Below are positions 36,745-47,413 of a stretch of 64,000 nucleotides of DNA, piece by piece. The stretch spans positions 57,128 through 121,127 of the forward strand of contig JASVEC010000066.1 of the NCBI GenBank assembly GCA_030770535.1, in the 5' to 3' direction. The translations under genes and the position numbers were made by a program. The stretch is from Batkoa obscura. Lineage: Eukaryota > Entomophthoromycota > Entomophthoromycetes > Entomophthorales > Batkoaceae. The first letter of the stretch is position 1. Every line of letters begins with the position of its first letter. The notes beneath the pieces were generated by a model that saw nothing but the letters and a program-made list of their open reading frames with translations, made no database searches and was not told the origin of the DNA.

Positions 36745-38542
36745 ATGAGTAATCAAATTGAAAATGATCGTAGTGCTGTTGTTGGTTTGACCATTGGTTC
36801 ATTATATTCTTCCGTTGCTGTTATTGATAAGGTAGAGTTAAACGATTAATTGACAAAATGAATTTGAAATTAAAGTATAAAATTAGGATGGGCGTCCAAA
36901 TGTCATTGCTAACGAAGATGGTGAACGTTTAATCCCAACCTGTGTTGCTTTCCGTGGTGATGAAATTGTAATTTTTTGAAAAACCAATAATTAAATACAA
37001 TTCAATTAATTATTTTTATTCTAGTTTGCTGGTTCTCAAGCTCATAACCAAGCTGTGCGTAACCCAAAAAATACTTTATATAACTTTTTCGATCTTTTAG
37101 GAAATGAGTAAGTCAAACTAATATCAATATTTATTATGAATGTTAATAACAACTTTTATTTATAGCGAAACTAATGAAATTGTTTCTTCCCTTAAAGCCA
37201 AAGCCAGTTATAAATTAATCACTAAAGATAGTCAATTAGGCTACGAAGTTGAATACAAAGAAAAAGCTACTACTTCACTGCCCATGAAATAGCTGTTCAT
37301 TTTTTCAAAGTATTGAAGGAAACTGCTTTAACTTTTATCAGTACTCAAGTATCAGCTACCGTGATTGCCGTACCAATCTATTATACTGAAGAACAACGTA
37401 AAAAGATTACATTAGCTGCTAACGAAGCTGGTTTAAATGTTGAACAAATTGTCAATGAGCCATCCGCTGCTTTATTAGCTTATGATTCTTTTGATAAATT
37501 AGTATTAAGTGATAAAACCGTTATTACTTTCGATCTTGGTGCCAATAGTTTAGATATCAGTTTATTATCAGCTAAACAAGGCGTTTATACTTTATTATCT
37601 AGTTTACAAGATAGAGAAGTTTCAGGATTAGCTTTAGATCAACTTTTAGTTCAGCATTTTATGAAAGAATTTAAAACCAAGAGCAAAATTGATATCACTG
37701 ATAACCAAAGAGCTTTAGCTAAATTAAGAGTGGGTTGTGAATTAACTAAAAAGACATTGGCTTCTACTAATTCTGCTCCTTGTTCAATTGAATCTTTAGC
37801 TGAAGGCGTAGATTATCATGGTACTATTAACCGTTTACGTTTTGAAATGATGGCTTCCAAATTATTTAATAAAGCAATTGCCAGCTTAGAAAAGGCCATT
37901 GAAACTGCTGGTTATCATGTAATTGATATTGATGAAGTCATCTTAATTGGTGGTGGTTCAAGAATTCCAAAGTTACAAAATAGAATTCGCGATTTGTTCC
38001 CAGAATCAACTAGTTTAAGACTTGAAATTGAAACTGATGAAGCCGTTTCTAGAGGTTGTGTTATGCAATCTTTACTATTAAAAACATTACACGAAACTGA
38101 AGACATTAACTTAGATACTTTAGCTAAAGAAGAAGGTTTATCAAATGCTCAACATTTGAATAAACCAATCGGTATATTAGATGGTGATAACAAATTTGTG
38201 AAATTAATTCCTCAAGATACTCCATTGCCGTTACGTCGTATCTTTAGATTCGAAAATAATGAAGAATCAGCTTTTGTTCAAGTATTTGAAGGTGAAAAAG
38301 AAGCTACTACTATTCAACCAGAAACCCCAGAAAAAGATGATGATGATGATGATGAACCAGAAACACCAGAGCCATATACTGTTTATTCTTATAAAGCTGG
38401 TAAATTAGTTGCTGAAGTTGGTATTGATGGTTTAAATAATGAATCTGCTGTTGAATTACAAATCCAAATTGATGAACAATGTAAATTGAATGTATTACTT
38501 CGTGATTTAAAGTCAGGTAAAAATTCAGTTGCTAGCCAATAA
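36745..38542 (+). CDS. SSZ1: Ribosome-associated Hsp70-like Ssz1 (one apparent frameshift)
   Basis: Exons 36745-36831, 36887-36967, 37025-37107 and 37166-38542. The Hsp70 ATPase fold is present (VVGLTIGSLYSSVAVI, VIAVPIYYTEEQRKKI, NEPSAALLAYDS, TFDLGANSLDISLL, VILIGGGSRIPKLQ) followed by a short C-terminal region without a full peptide-binding lid, as in Ssz1. With zuotin it forms the RAC complex at the ribosome exit tunnel. The frame breaks once: at about 37272-37276 the block that should read ATTFTAHEIAVHFF lacks one T in a T run, leading to TAG a few codons later. Everything after it is intact and well conserved, so an assembly error is likely. Confidence 0.9.
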
Positions 38543-39065
38543 AGTGGGAAACGATGAATGAAGCGTTAGTAGAAGGTACAAAATTCTGTGTTTTTTTGAA
38601 ATAAAAGTGAGCTAGAATTCATCACTGATTTGTATTATTTTATTATGTTTAATTAAGTTTCTAATTGACCTTTAAGCACATGACTTGTAGTTTAAATTAG
38701 CTAAAAACAAATTATTTAATTGATGGTAATCTAGCTTAGTTAAATTAATAGAAATGATTTTTAAGCTTTATAAATTTATTATTGCTATTTATCAGTTCTA
38801 TCTATCATAATACTAATAAAAATATAAGCTTCATAAATTAGAAAGATAAATGAATAATTCAACTTTAATTAGGAACACAATATTTAATTTAAAAGATTTC
38901 ATGGTAGTAATATTACTTTAATTGGAAGCAAATCAACTGATTTTTTTTAAAAAGAAGGGAGCTTAAAATAAAGATCACACAAAAATTATAAAACTCATAA
39001 GGTATAAATAAATTCCCTTCTTTCTCCCTTTCTTTGTATCAACTTAACAAAAGCGCAATCAAAAT
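38543..39065. other. Intergenic region
   Basis: 520 AT-rich bases between SSZ1 and the ankyrin gene, both on plus. Nothing recognisable beyond presumed UTR and promoter. Confidence 0.45.
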
Positions 39066-40881
39066 ATGGTAGAAGCAAGTCAACTATTTACTTGCAATGA
39101 TGAATTATTACTCCACAAATTAGTTTTCTTAAAAGATTATGAATTATTAAAAATGATTTTATTTAAAGAAAGAGTCAAGATCGGAAACAAGTATAAACAC
39201 CCCTTAATAGATCAGTTGGATAACAGAGGCTGTACAGCGCTTCAATTAGCAATTATGACAAATCAAAGTAATATAGTAGAGTTATTAGTAAATTACGGCG
39301 GTGCCTCTGTATTGATTAGTAATAAAAATGGTTGGAGTCCGCTCAATGAAGCAGTTGCAATTGGAAATAAAGAGATACTCAGGATTATTGTAAGTTCAGT
39401 TATGTAAATGAGTGGTAATGGGCGATAAATTTAATTGTTTTTGTTTAGCTATTGAAAAAACAAGAAGAAATCAGGAAGAACTTTTATCAAATGATACCCA
39501 AGATTGCTAAGGTTATAGCTAAAGTAGGAATATTCTTTTTTTATAAATATTTTGTTTATCTTTCGCTATTAGAATGTTAACGATTTTAAATTTGAAATAA
39601 GTTGGAATATGAAAAGTTGGGGTAAGTTGAACTATTTTAATATTCGGTTTGAGTTCATACTTTTTTAGTTCCTATATTATCTGGTTTTTGTCCTTCAGAT
39701 ACTTATACTATTTGGAAAAAAGTAATATTTGTTTTTATTAGCAGCAACATTTATTTATTTAGTAGGACTCTAAATTGAGGATTGATTCAACATTAAGTAT
39801 TCTTTTTATCATTTATTATTTTTATTGTTTATATTTATACATAAAATAGTTGGATTTGAAAATCTCCGTTGGATTCGTGGGAAACAAAGTTTTATATTTC
39901 AATTAGAAGGTTCAGATGAAAGTAAGTTGTTACTATGATATAATGTTATTTAATGTTTATTTATACATGATATTATTTTAGCTCCGACAATTACAGCTAT
40001 AAATCATACGAATAAAATATTTCGTAAAATATTTGACAATCATTCGTTAGAAGGAGATACGTTAATTTATGACAAGACAAGAGAAAAAGATGATCAAAAA
40101 TTAAATAAGAAAATCAACGATTTACTAAATGAAAGGATAGTAAGATTCGAGTAATAACAATAATATGAAAATTAACTAACAAACTTATCTTCAACAGACA
40201 AAGTTTAGTTTATCTGCATCTTCAGTTATTTTTAAACCAGATAATAATTTTATGTGGAATTATAAAACACAGCGTAAAGAAAAAATCAATGGGTATTTAT
40301 GTTCAATATGGAAAACGGAAAATTTAATATTAAAAGTGAAATCACGATGTGAACATATGACACTAGAAACAAAATCATCAACAAAAGAAAATAGTAGACA
40401 AAAAATAACACTAAAAAAAGAAAACAAACAGTTTAAAGGTTTAGATTCCATCTTACCAAATGAGCTCATCACTTATAAAGATTATTTTGAAACGCAACAA
40501 TCAGATCATTTACATTTAGGAAAACCATATCAACTCAAAAACTCTTTTTATAATTTAAGTTCCAGTTTATGGATATGTGAGCATAATCTAGATTCAACAA
40601 CTACAGCCCCAAAGTTTCCATTAGAGTTAACACATTTTATTCAACTAATTGATGTCTTAGCTTGGTATCAGCCTACTTTTGCTAATGAATTAGGCTATTT
40701 ATTAAAGAATAAGTTTCCAACAGGTTTTCCTATGAAAGCGCAGATACCACTGTTGCCTACAATTACATTGAATATTCAATTTGATAATTTCAACTTTGGT
40801 AAATTTGATGAGACCCTTTTTGATATCCCAGATGATGGCTATTCTTCTTGTTCGTTAAGTGAAAAAAGTGGATCAATTTAA
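39066..40881 (+). CDS. ANKRD13-like protein (ankyrin repeats, GPCR-chaperone domain)
   Basis: Multi-exon gene. Residues about 10-115 hold ankyrin repeats (LLHKLVFLKDYELLKMIL, GCTALQLAIMTNQSNIVELL, NGWSPLNEAVAIGNKEILRII). The next exons match the GPCR-chaperone domain of ANKRD13 proteins: FKFEISWNMKSWVPILSGFCPSDTYTIWKK, then LRIDSTLVGFENLRWIRGKQSF. The last exon ends with LPLLPTITLNIQFDNF, also a family feature. Animal ANKRD13 proteins bind ubiquitin-tagged membrane cargo at endosomes; I see no clear UIM here. I followed the frame across the introns near 39408-39450, 39525-39572, 39620-39668 and 39721-39771 without a break. Two GPCR genes lie downstream, but no functional link is implied by distance alone. 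Confidence 0.82.
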
Positions 40882-41544
40882 AAAAGTAAATGTGACTACT
40901 TTAATTTGGGTTTGTGTGGCTGTTTTTGTCCCTTTGATGGATTGTTAACAAGCTTTTTAAAAGATACTAACAGTCGTAATTTATTTATTTACAACACTAA
41001 TAAAAATTGATGTTTTAGTTTTTATTTTTTGTATTTATTTTGAGGTTATTTATGGTATGCTCTTTTAGAACTTGATATATTAAAGTATTCTTGCTAATTT
41101 TTTTATTTAGTATATAAAAGTAATAGCTTATAATACAACTCCATATCCTATTTATCAATTTTAATAACAATAAAATACTATATTTAAGAAAAGTAATGAC
41201 TTGTATAAAAAATAATAAAATATAACAAAAATGCTACAAAAAATTTAACCAAATTAAACTCTATTATTTATTTCACCACCAATTGAATAAGAAACTATTA
41301 ATTATATTGAAACCATTTGAAACATATAACTAAATGAAGGATCATTGACTTATTAAAGTTTTAAAAAGCTAATTTTGTCTACAAAGTCAGACTAAAGTTT
41401 TAATATTCTCCTTCGAAAATTATTATTTTAAAGCAATATAACCAATTTTACTTATTATGTTTTGGTATTATTAGCATAGCTTTTATTTGTTAAATATAAT
41501 ATAGGTAAATTAAGTTAGTTAAAATGTAGAATAAAGTTTTATAA

Positions 41545-41625
41545 TTTGGGGACGATTTTTTGATTTCATTACTTTTTCCATTTTAAACACTATTTGAAAT
41601 AGAACAGAAAACCTGCTATTTTATA
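41545..41625 (+). repeat. Truncated, worn MITE copy
   Basis: TTTGGGGACGATTTTTTGATTTC, the ACTTTTTCCA core and AAACACTATTTGAAAT are recognisable; the right end is missing. Confidence 0.55.
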
Positions 41626-42479
41626 GTCTTTATGCTTAATATACAATATATATAAGAAAACAAAATATGAAAATACTTAAGCATTAAGTTTAAACTATTT
41701 AATATAGATTTTTACTTTTATCAGCTTTTTTATTACGTATAGTTTGATAATAAATTATAAAAAGAATAAAAATTAGAATTTATTAAGCTGAATATCATTT
41801 ATAGATTTTTTCATTAATAACTTTGGTTTAAAAAATCTAGAAAAGCTATTGATTGCAATAGTAAATTCTTTTGCTAATAAAATGTTTCAGTATTGCAATT
41901 TCATACCTTTACCGTATTTTCTATATCTAAGAAGCCAGTTATTTATGGGAAGCTTAATAGTTTATTAACTCACTTAGCGGAAAATAGGATTTCATTTTTA
42001 TATTTATTCCTCAATTCATGATAGCATATATACTTATTTCCGATTTAAGAAATAAACTACTTTGATAATGATAGTTAAAAGAATAAAATTTAATTGTATA
42101 AAATAATAGAATTGATTTAATAATCTTATTCAACTATTTAAATAGCGGGTAACTTTCGAGCATTCAAGATTCTGAAAAAAAGTGGACGAAAGGAGAACAT
42201 TTAATAACTTAAATTTTCTAAATTGTAAAAAAATAGGGCTTTCGAAATTAATGCAGACTAAAAGATAAACTATAATGAAACACTGAATAAAAGATAAACC
42301 CAATATTCTACCGCACTTTAAAACCCAAAGAAATTTAGATGGCTTTATTGATAAAAGTTTAATTATAATTAAATTTATTAATTATAAATAATAAACAATG
42401 CCATTAGATTAGTTGAATATGTTTAGATTAAAACTTATTCTTTTATTTCATATGTTTTGAGTTGGCTAGTAAATCAAAG

Positions 42480-42489
42480 TATATAAAGG
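42480..42489 (+). promoter_or_regulatory. TATA box of the first GPCR gene
   Basis: TATATAAAGG, 40 bases before the chosen ATG at 42529. Confidence 0.5.
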
Positions 42490-42528
42490 AAGGCCCACTT
42501 GGATTTGTTAAAAAGCTTGATTTTAAAA

Positions 42529-43470
42529 ATGGATGAAGGAGCAGATAAAGCTGTGAATATAGCCTTAGCAGTCATAATTTTTCTATCATTGTTATTCAAT
42601 ACATTACTATTAATTTTGCTAATAAAAAAGAGAAAGCAAGATATTTGGACCTTAAACGATAAGTTAATAGTTGGAGTAGCAACTATTGATATAGTGGAAG
42701 GTATATTTGGAATAAGTTCATCTATTTACCATACAAGTTATGGAGATACATTGCTATATGATAAACCATGGTATTGTCAAATATCAGGTTATATAATGAC
42801 TACTCTTTTACTAAATTCCATTTTATTATTGGTACTTATATCAATTTATAGATATAGAATATTGAGTAAAAAAGCTGGTCAATATAATTTGAGATATTTA
42901 TATATCATTCTTGGATTGATTGGAATCATTCACTTTTTTGGGTTACTTTGTTTGGGTTTTTCCAATTTTTATCCAGTTGGTTCAGGGGCTTATTGTTATC
43001 CTAGCTTACATTTAGAAATCCCAGGAATTATATATTATACTGTTATAGCAATTATAAATTTTTTAGCCCCATTGGCCTTCGGTTTTAGTTATTTAGGAAT
43101 TTATTTTACATTTCGAAAATTCACAAAAAAAGAGCATATTGAATTGAATGATAGCAACAACGTGAGCTATAAAAATGGGAAGCCTATTACAAGTATCAGT
43201 AATATGTCTAATGATATATCAAACAAAATTTTATTTCGTACAATTATTTATTTATTTCTATACCTCCCAATTTGGTTCCCTAATTTAGTGTCCATTGGGT
43301 GGGACTTAACCCATTTAAACGAAGCTAAAAGGCCACTTATTTTAGATATACTATCCGTTATTGGTGTATTACTAACTATTTTAATTAATCCTGTGATGGT
43401 CTTCTTATTACGCTCTTCGTTGGTATATTCTTTATTAGAACTCTTAAGAATAAGGAGAAATAGACTTTAG
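42529..43470 (+). CDS. Seven-helix rhodopsin-like GPCR
   Basis: 313 aa, no intron. I start at the first ATG (MDEGADKAVNIALAV); a longer frame upstream begins with TTG. Seven hydrophobic segments are visible, with WYCQISGYIM before helix 3, a YRYR stretch in the DRY position after helix 3, a Cys (AYCYPS) in the second outer loop that could pair with the helix 3 Cys, LPIWFPN in helix 6, and NPVMVF in the NPxxY position of helix 7. These are class A (rhodopsin-like) traits, unusual for fungi outside some early lineages. The ligand is unknown. It is clearly paralogous to the receptor at 49523-50506 on the opposite strand. Confidence 0.85.
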   Translation: MDEGADKAVNIALAVIIFLSLLFNTLLLILLIKKRKQDIWTLNDKLIVGVATIDIVEGIFGISSSIYHTSYGDTLLYDKPWYCQISGYIMTTLLLNSILLLVLISIYRYRILSKKAGQYNLRYLYIILGLIGIIHFFGLLCLGFSNFYPVGSGAYCYPSLHLEIPGIIYYTVIAIINFLAPLAFGFSYLGIYFTFRKFTKKEHIELNDSNNVSYKNGKPITSISNMSNDISNKILFRTIIYLFLYLPIWFPNLVSIGWDLTHLNEAKRPLILDILSVIGVLLTILINPVMVFLLRSSLVYSLLELLRIRRNRL

Positions 43471-43692
43471 ATTAGATACAAAATTAGACTAACATAATGG
43501 ATATTGGGATAGTAGTAGTTTCAAGTTAATTATATTAAACTATAAATTTCAACTCATTTGATCTTTAACGAGTTGTATTGTATTATGTGTCAATAGGAAA
43601 CCTTTCTATACCAATTTGCTTATATTTTAATAAATTGTCATTTAATAAAAATTATTTCAATGCAAATAATACTTTATTACACATTATAATAA

Positions 43693-44916
43693 CTAAAGTC
43701 CTTCGTTGGTTTTGATATATTTTCCAAGAGCTTTGACGGCAGCTAAAATCTCTTTACCAGTAGAAGGGATATAGGAAGGTGGGAGAGCAAAACCATAAGC
43801 ACCAGTATCCGGTAACTCAATCGCATAAGGATATTTAACACCACCAGTAACATAGGCCCAATCGACAGAAGAGCCATAAGCCTGATAGATTGTTGAACAT
43901 ATAGTACCTTGTTGGTAATTACGACCATTGACAGCTCTAAGAGCAGCATTGGCTTGCTTAGCAGCAGCATCTTGGGTATCAAAATCATCAGGGTTTTGAT
44001 CACAGGTATAACCGAATGGTGACATAAATAATTGTCCATAGGAATGGAAGTCAATATAACTGATGACATTTCCTTTTGAGGAGATAAAATCAGCAACTGC
44101 TTTAGATTCTGGGGCTGAAAAAGCTTCAGATCCTGGATAAGTTTCATCACATTCATTATCGCCTCCTTGCCATTGATACCCCCAGTTACGATTAACATCT
44201 GTGCCTTCGCATTGACCCCCACTATTTGGTTGACGATTTTTGCGCCATAAACGATCACCATTTCTTGTATATTCGTAACCATCTACATTTACTACCGGGA
44301 TAAAAGTATATTCAAAGGAGTCTAAAAGTTTGGAAATATCAGCATCGGAAGCGTATTTAGAAAAACTACTAATTAAAGTAATAACAGTGGCTGGTGAGAT
44401 CCATTCACGAGCATGGATACCACCATGGTAAATAATACTCTTTGATGGCGAAGCACCTGGTTTACGGAAAGTTATAGCTTTGATTGGGCGACCTTCATAA
44501 GTGTTACCGATTGACGATACGGTAGCAGAACCACGAGAACCAGCAGCAATGGAATCTAACCAGCTGTTTATTTCGCTTATTGAGTGGTAACTATCTGAGA
44601 AATTAGCTGCACGGGTAGTAATATTCTCTTTATTAAAAAGATCTTGAATGTTTTCACTCAATATTTCGTACTTTAATGGAAGTGCTTCCTTCACTTTTTT
44701 GCTCTGTTCGGGCGTTAGACGAAGGTCTACTTTACCCACCCTTATTGTGTTCCAGCTATCTGCTTTGGAGTTTTTTACATAGCTTTTGATTTTGGCAACA
44801 TCAGACTCATTGGTCACATCAAAGCGATAAAGTTTATGGCCAGTGTAATCTACCTTCTCGGAAATAACTGAAGAGGTAAGAGTAAGTAAAGTGATTAGTA
44901 ATGAATTAAATCTCAT
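43693..44916 (-). CDS. Secreted zinc carboxypeptidase (M14A)
   Basis: 407 aa, no intron. A signal peptide (MRFNSLLITLLTLTSSVIS) is followed by an activation propeptide (VDYTGHKLYRFDV..DLFNKENITTRA) and the catalytic domain from about residue 105. Zinc ligands and active site: HGGIHAREWISPA (HxxE), VDGYEYTRNGDRLWRKNR, DVNRNWGYQW, DFHSYGQLFMSPFGYTC (third zinc His) and YAIELPDTG (catalytic Glu). This is the pancreatic-type carboxypeptidase A/B fold. It should remove C-terminal residues from proteins outside the cell, useful to a saprotroph or an insect pathogen. The propeptide suggests activation by cleavage. Confidence 0.95.
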   Translation of the reverse strand: MRFNSLLITLLTLTSSVISEKVDYTGHKLYRFDVTNESDVAKIKSYVKNSKADSWNTIRVGKVDLRLTPEQSKKVKEALPLKYEILSENIQDLFNKENITTRAANFSDSYHSISEINSWLDSIAAGSRGSATVSSIGNTYEGRPIKAITFRKPGASPSKSIIYHGGIHAREWISPATVITLISSFSKYASDADISKLLDSFEYTFIPVVNVDGYEYTRNGDRLWRKNRQPNSGGQCEGTDVNRNWGYQWQGGDNECDETYPGSEAFSAPESKAVADFISSKGNVISYIDFHSYGQLFMSPFGYTCDQNPDDFDTQDAAAKQANAALRAVNGRNYQQGTICSTIYQAYGSSVDWAYVTGGVKYPYAIELPDTGAYGFALPPSYIPSTGKEILAAVKALGKYIKTNEGL

Positions 44917-44950
44917 GTTTTTTTTACAAAGTTTAATTATTATTATTTTA

Positions 44951-44959
44951 CTATTTATA
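44951..44959 (-). promoter_or_regulatory. TATA box of the carboxypeptidase gene
   Basis: On the minus strand TATAAATAG, 35-43 bases upstream of the start codon at 44916. Confidence 0.6.
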
Positions 44960-46042
44960 CTGTTGGTATTGATTCGAGATATACCGAAATATTATTGTAA
45001 AATCAAATGATATATCATAACAGCTCTTTAGTTTACTCAAAAGCTGCATAGGATTAGAAATTACAGTAAATAGTGTAAGTTATCTGAATGACTTTGCGTA
45101 ATTAAAGATTTGCTATAAAAAGTGATCCCTTTATTTCCTTATTTTAGTCTGATTTTTACTACCTAAAATATTATGTTGATAATAAATTTAAACTTATTTT
45201 ATAATAAGTATTGTCCTGATTGACTTTCTTTTCAATAAAAAATTATTATCCAAATAACTGCAATTCATATAACTTATTTTAACATAAGTTAGTTATTGGC
45301 TTCTTATTTTTATTAAAGTAGTAGTAATTAGCTAACTACAAGTTAATGATTTAAATTAACAAATGTCTATAATTATAGCTGCGTGATGAAAATGAAAAAA
45401 TTTATATTATCAAATAGGGAATAAGATTTTGTAGTTCACTAGGTAGTACTGGATAGAGCTACTAAAACTTTATGTTTAAATACAGCAACATAACCAAATA
45501 AATAAAAAATGATATATAAATTCGGTACTATGATGAAATTTTATAACCTAGTAAGCCAATCTACTAGACATAAGAATGTATCGAAATAAAAAAATATGTG
45601 AGCAACTAAATAAATACGTTTTAAAAAATAAATTCATCTTTAAATGAATAATTGGAATTAAATTGAGAATTATACATATTTAGCGATATCAATTGTTTTT
45701 ATTGATTATTCAGATTTATTGTATATGATATTCTTTTAGGCGTGAACACTCAGAGCTTGTTTTGTAGTTATAGCTTATGCTATACTATAAACTTTAAAAT
45801 AACGAATGAATATTCCATATTGTATTTTAATTTTATATGACTACATATCAATCATATAACGTCTCGTTTATAACAAGATATTCTATAGGTATTTATCCTC
45901 TAATAATGTTTCAAATAGGGGCAGTTCACTAGAGGTTAAGTAAAATGCAATAGCCTCGAACCAAATTTTATTGTTTTTATACATAAAAATAACAATACAG
46001 TTCCAAAATAAAAATAAAAATAAAAATAAAAATAAAAGTACA
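44960..46042. other. Gene-free intergenic DNA
   Basis: About 1.1 kb of AT-rich DNA. Apart from an AAAAAT tandem tract at its end (46003-46037) I see nothing to annotate. Confidence 0.5.
46003..46037. repeat. (AAAAAT)n microsatellite
   Basis: About five tandem units next to the left end of a MITE copy. Confidence 0.8.
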
Positions 46043-46141
46043 AAGATGTATTTTTATATTTAGAATTTCACTAACAGCTTTTCTACTTAAATAGCGCTTA
46101 AAGGATCTAAAGAGTGATGAAGCCAAAAAAACGCTCCCATA
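46043..46141 (-). mobile_element. MITE copy, reverse orientation
   Basis: From AAGATGTATTTTTATATTTAG through AAATAGCGCTTAAAGG to AACGCTCCCATA. It ends only 39 bases from the stop codon of the PPxY protein gene. Confidence 0.75.
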
Positions 46142-46179
46142 CAAAGACATGTTTAGCTTTATTTACACTTAACTATTAA

Positions 46180-46797
46180 CTAATCTCTAGTAACCTGCCT
46201 TCTTCTACTTTGAGAATCGTTTAAAATAACACCTAACGAAAACAAAAAAATATCCAAATTCGTTTCATTAACGTAGATAAACTGTTTTAAAGTGCTTGAA
46301 GAAAAAAAAGCATATTTATATTCCAAAATTACAATATTATCAGGCCCATATAATTTCCATTTTAATTTAGATTTACCCTCCTCCCACTTATACTCAGTCA
46401 TTTTGCCTTCATTATCGATTAAATAAAGAAAATACAAAGGCCGGTTTTTATTAATTACTGAATGGAATTTTATGTTTCTATATTCTTGATTACCAGTAAC
46501 ATTGATAATTTCCCATAATGTATACATATAATGAAAATTGCATTCTTTTAAAGCTAATGCTAAATTACCATCTTTATTTTTATATTCCGCTGATTTAGTT
46601 CTTACATTAGTTATATATTCCGTCCCATCGTCGCTTTTAATATTAACTGTTCTTTCGATCATCCCAGATGTTTTGACTATAAAATTCATGATCTCTTTTT
46701 TCCTACTGTAGTTAGGTGATGGCCCTCTCGAACTCCCAGGTACCTTATCTATTTCATCATAACTAGGTGGCAATAGTAAGTCTTGTTTGATTAGCAT
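46180..46797 (-). CDS. Hypothetical protein with PPSY motif
   Basis: 205 aa, no intron. The N-terminus (MLIKQDLLLPPSYDEIDKVP) has a PPxY motif, which in other proteins binds WW domains of Nedd4/Rsp5 ubiquitin ligases. Residues about 35-185 look like a beta-rich domain (MNFIVKTSGMIERTVNI, YITNVRTKSAEYKNKDG, RPLYFLYLIDNEGKMTEYKWEEG, KWKLYGPDNIVILEYKYAFF) of the general tubby/LURP-like kind seen in small fungal proteins such as DUF6593. That fold assignment is a guess from strand pattern. No signal peptide or membrane segment. Confidence 0.6.
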   Translation of the reverse strand: MLIKQDLLLPPSYDEIDKVPGSSRGPSPNYSRKKEIMNFIVKTSGMIERTVNIKSDDGTEYITNVRTKSAEYKNKDGNLALALKECNFHYMYTLWEIINVTGNQEYRNIKFHSVINKNRPLYFLYLIDNEGKMTEYKWEEGKSKLKWKLYGPDNIVILEYKYAFFSSSTLKQFIYVNETNLDIFLFSLGVILNDSQSRRRQVTRD

Positions 46798-47413
46798 TTA
46801 TAAATCTCATTTTTTTAGAATATTCTTTGAATTGTATTTATACTTTTTAGCATTTCTTATTAGAAATTTTTGAAGTTCTTTTTAAAAAACACAAATAATG
46901 TAATCATGAAAAAAACCAGTTTGACTTCCCTAATATTCCGCTTTATTTTTTGTTACTGGAAAAATATTAACTTATTAGTCGATATATAAAGATATAACAA
47001 GCAGGTTTAAATATTAGGGCCATTCTACTATTTTTTAAATCATTTGATTGGAATGACGATACAGTTTGTTATAAAGTAAAAGTTTAAAGACTCATAATAA
47101 GAAGTAGGATGAGTGAATGTAAGTTCAATATTGAAATTATTTTCAATCTTATGTTAATTTATTCTTATATCATTCCATACTTATTATATCACAAGTATCA
47201 TCAAATGAAACAATTTCTTGTATTTTAATACAAAAAACAAACTCAATAAATGCTTGATTTTTTAGAATCTTTGATAAATAATTCTTTAATTTGATATATT
47301 GGCTTATACTACAAATAGTTTATGGCAACCATAAACACTGTAGTAAAGAATAGTATCTTTATTAACTGACGTGAATTAGAAGATAGCTAGCAGAAGTTCA
47401 AATTTCAATCATT
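46798..47413. other. Intergenic region
   Basis: 616 AT-rich bases between two minus-strand genes. No repeat or RNA seen. Confidence 0.45.

Larger units (their letters stand above)
40882..42528. other. Gene-poor intergenic stretch
   Basis: 1.65 kb of AT-rich DNA marking the passage from the dense block to the accessory block. It holds one worn MITE copy (41545-41625). No other feature seen. Confidence 0.55.

Noticed and set aside
42499-42528. Ten-codon upstream extension of the first GPCR
   Set aside because: It starts with TTG; the ATG at 42529 fits the paralog and the TATA box better.
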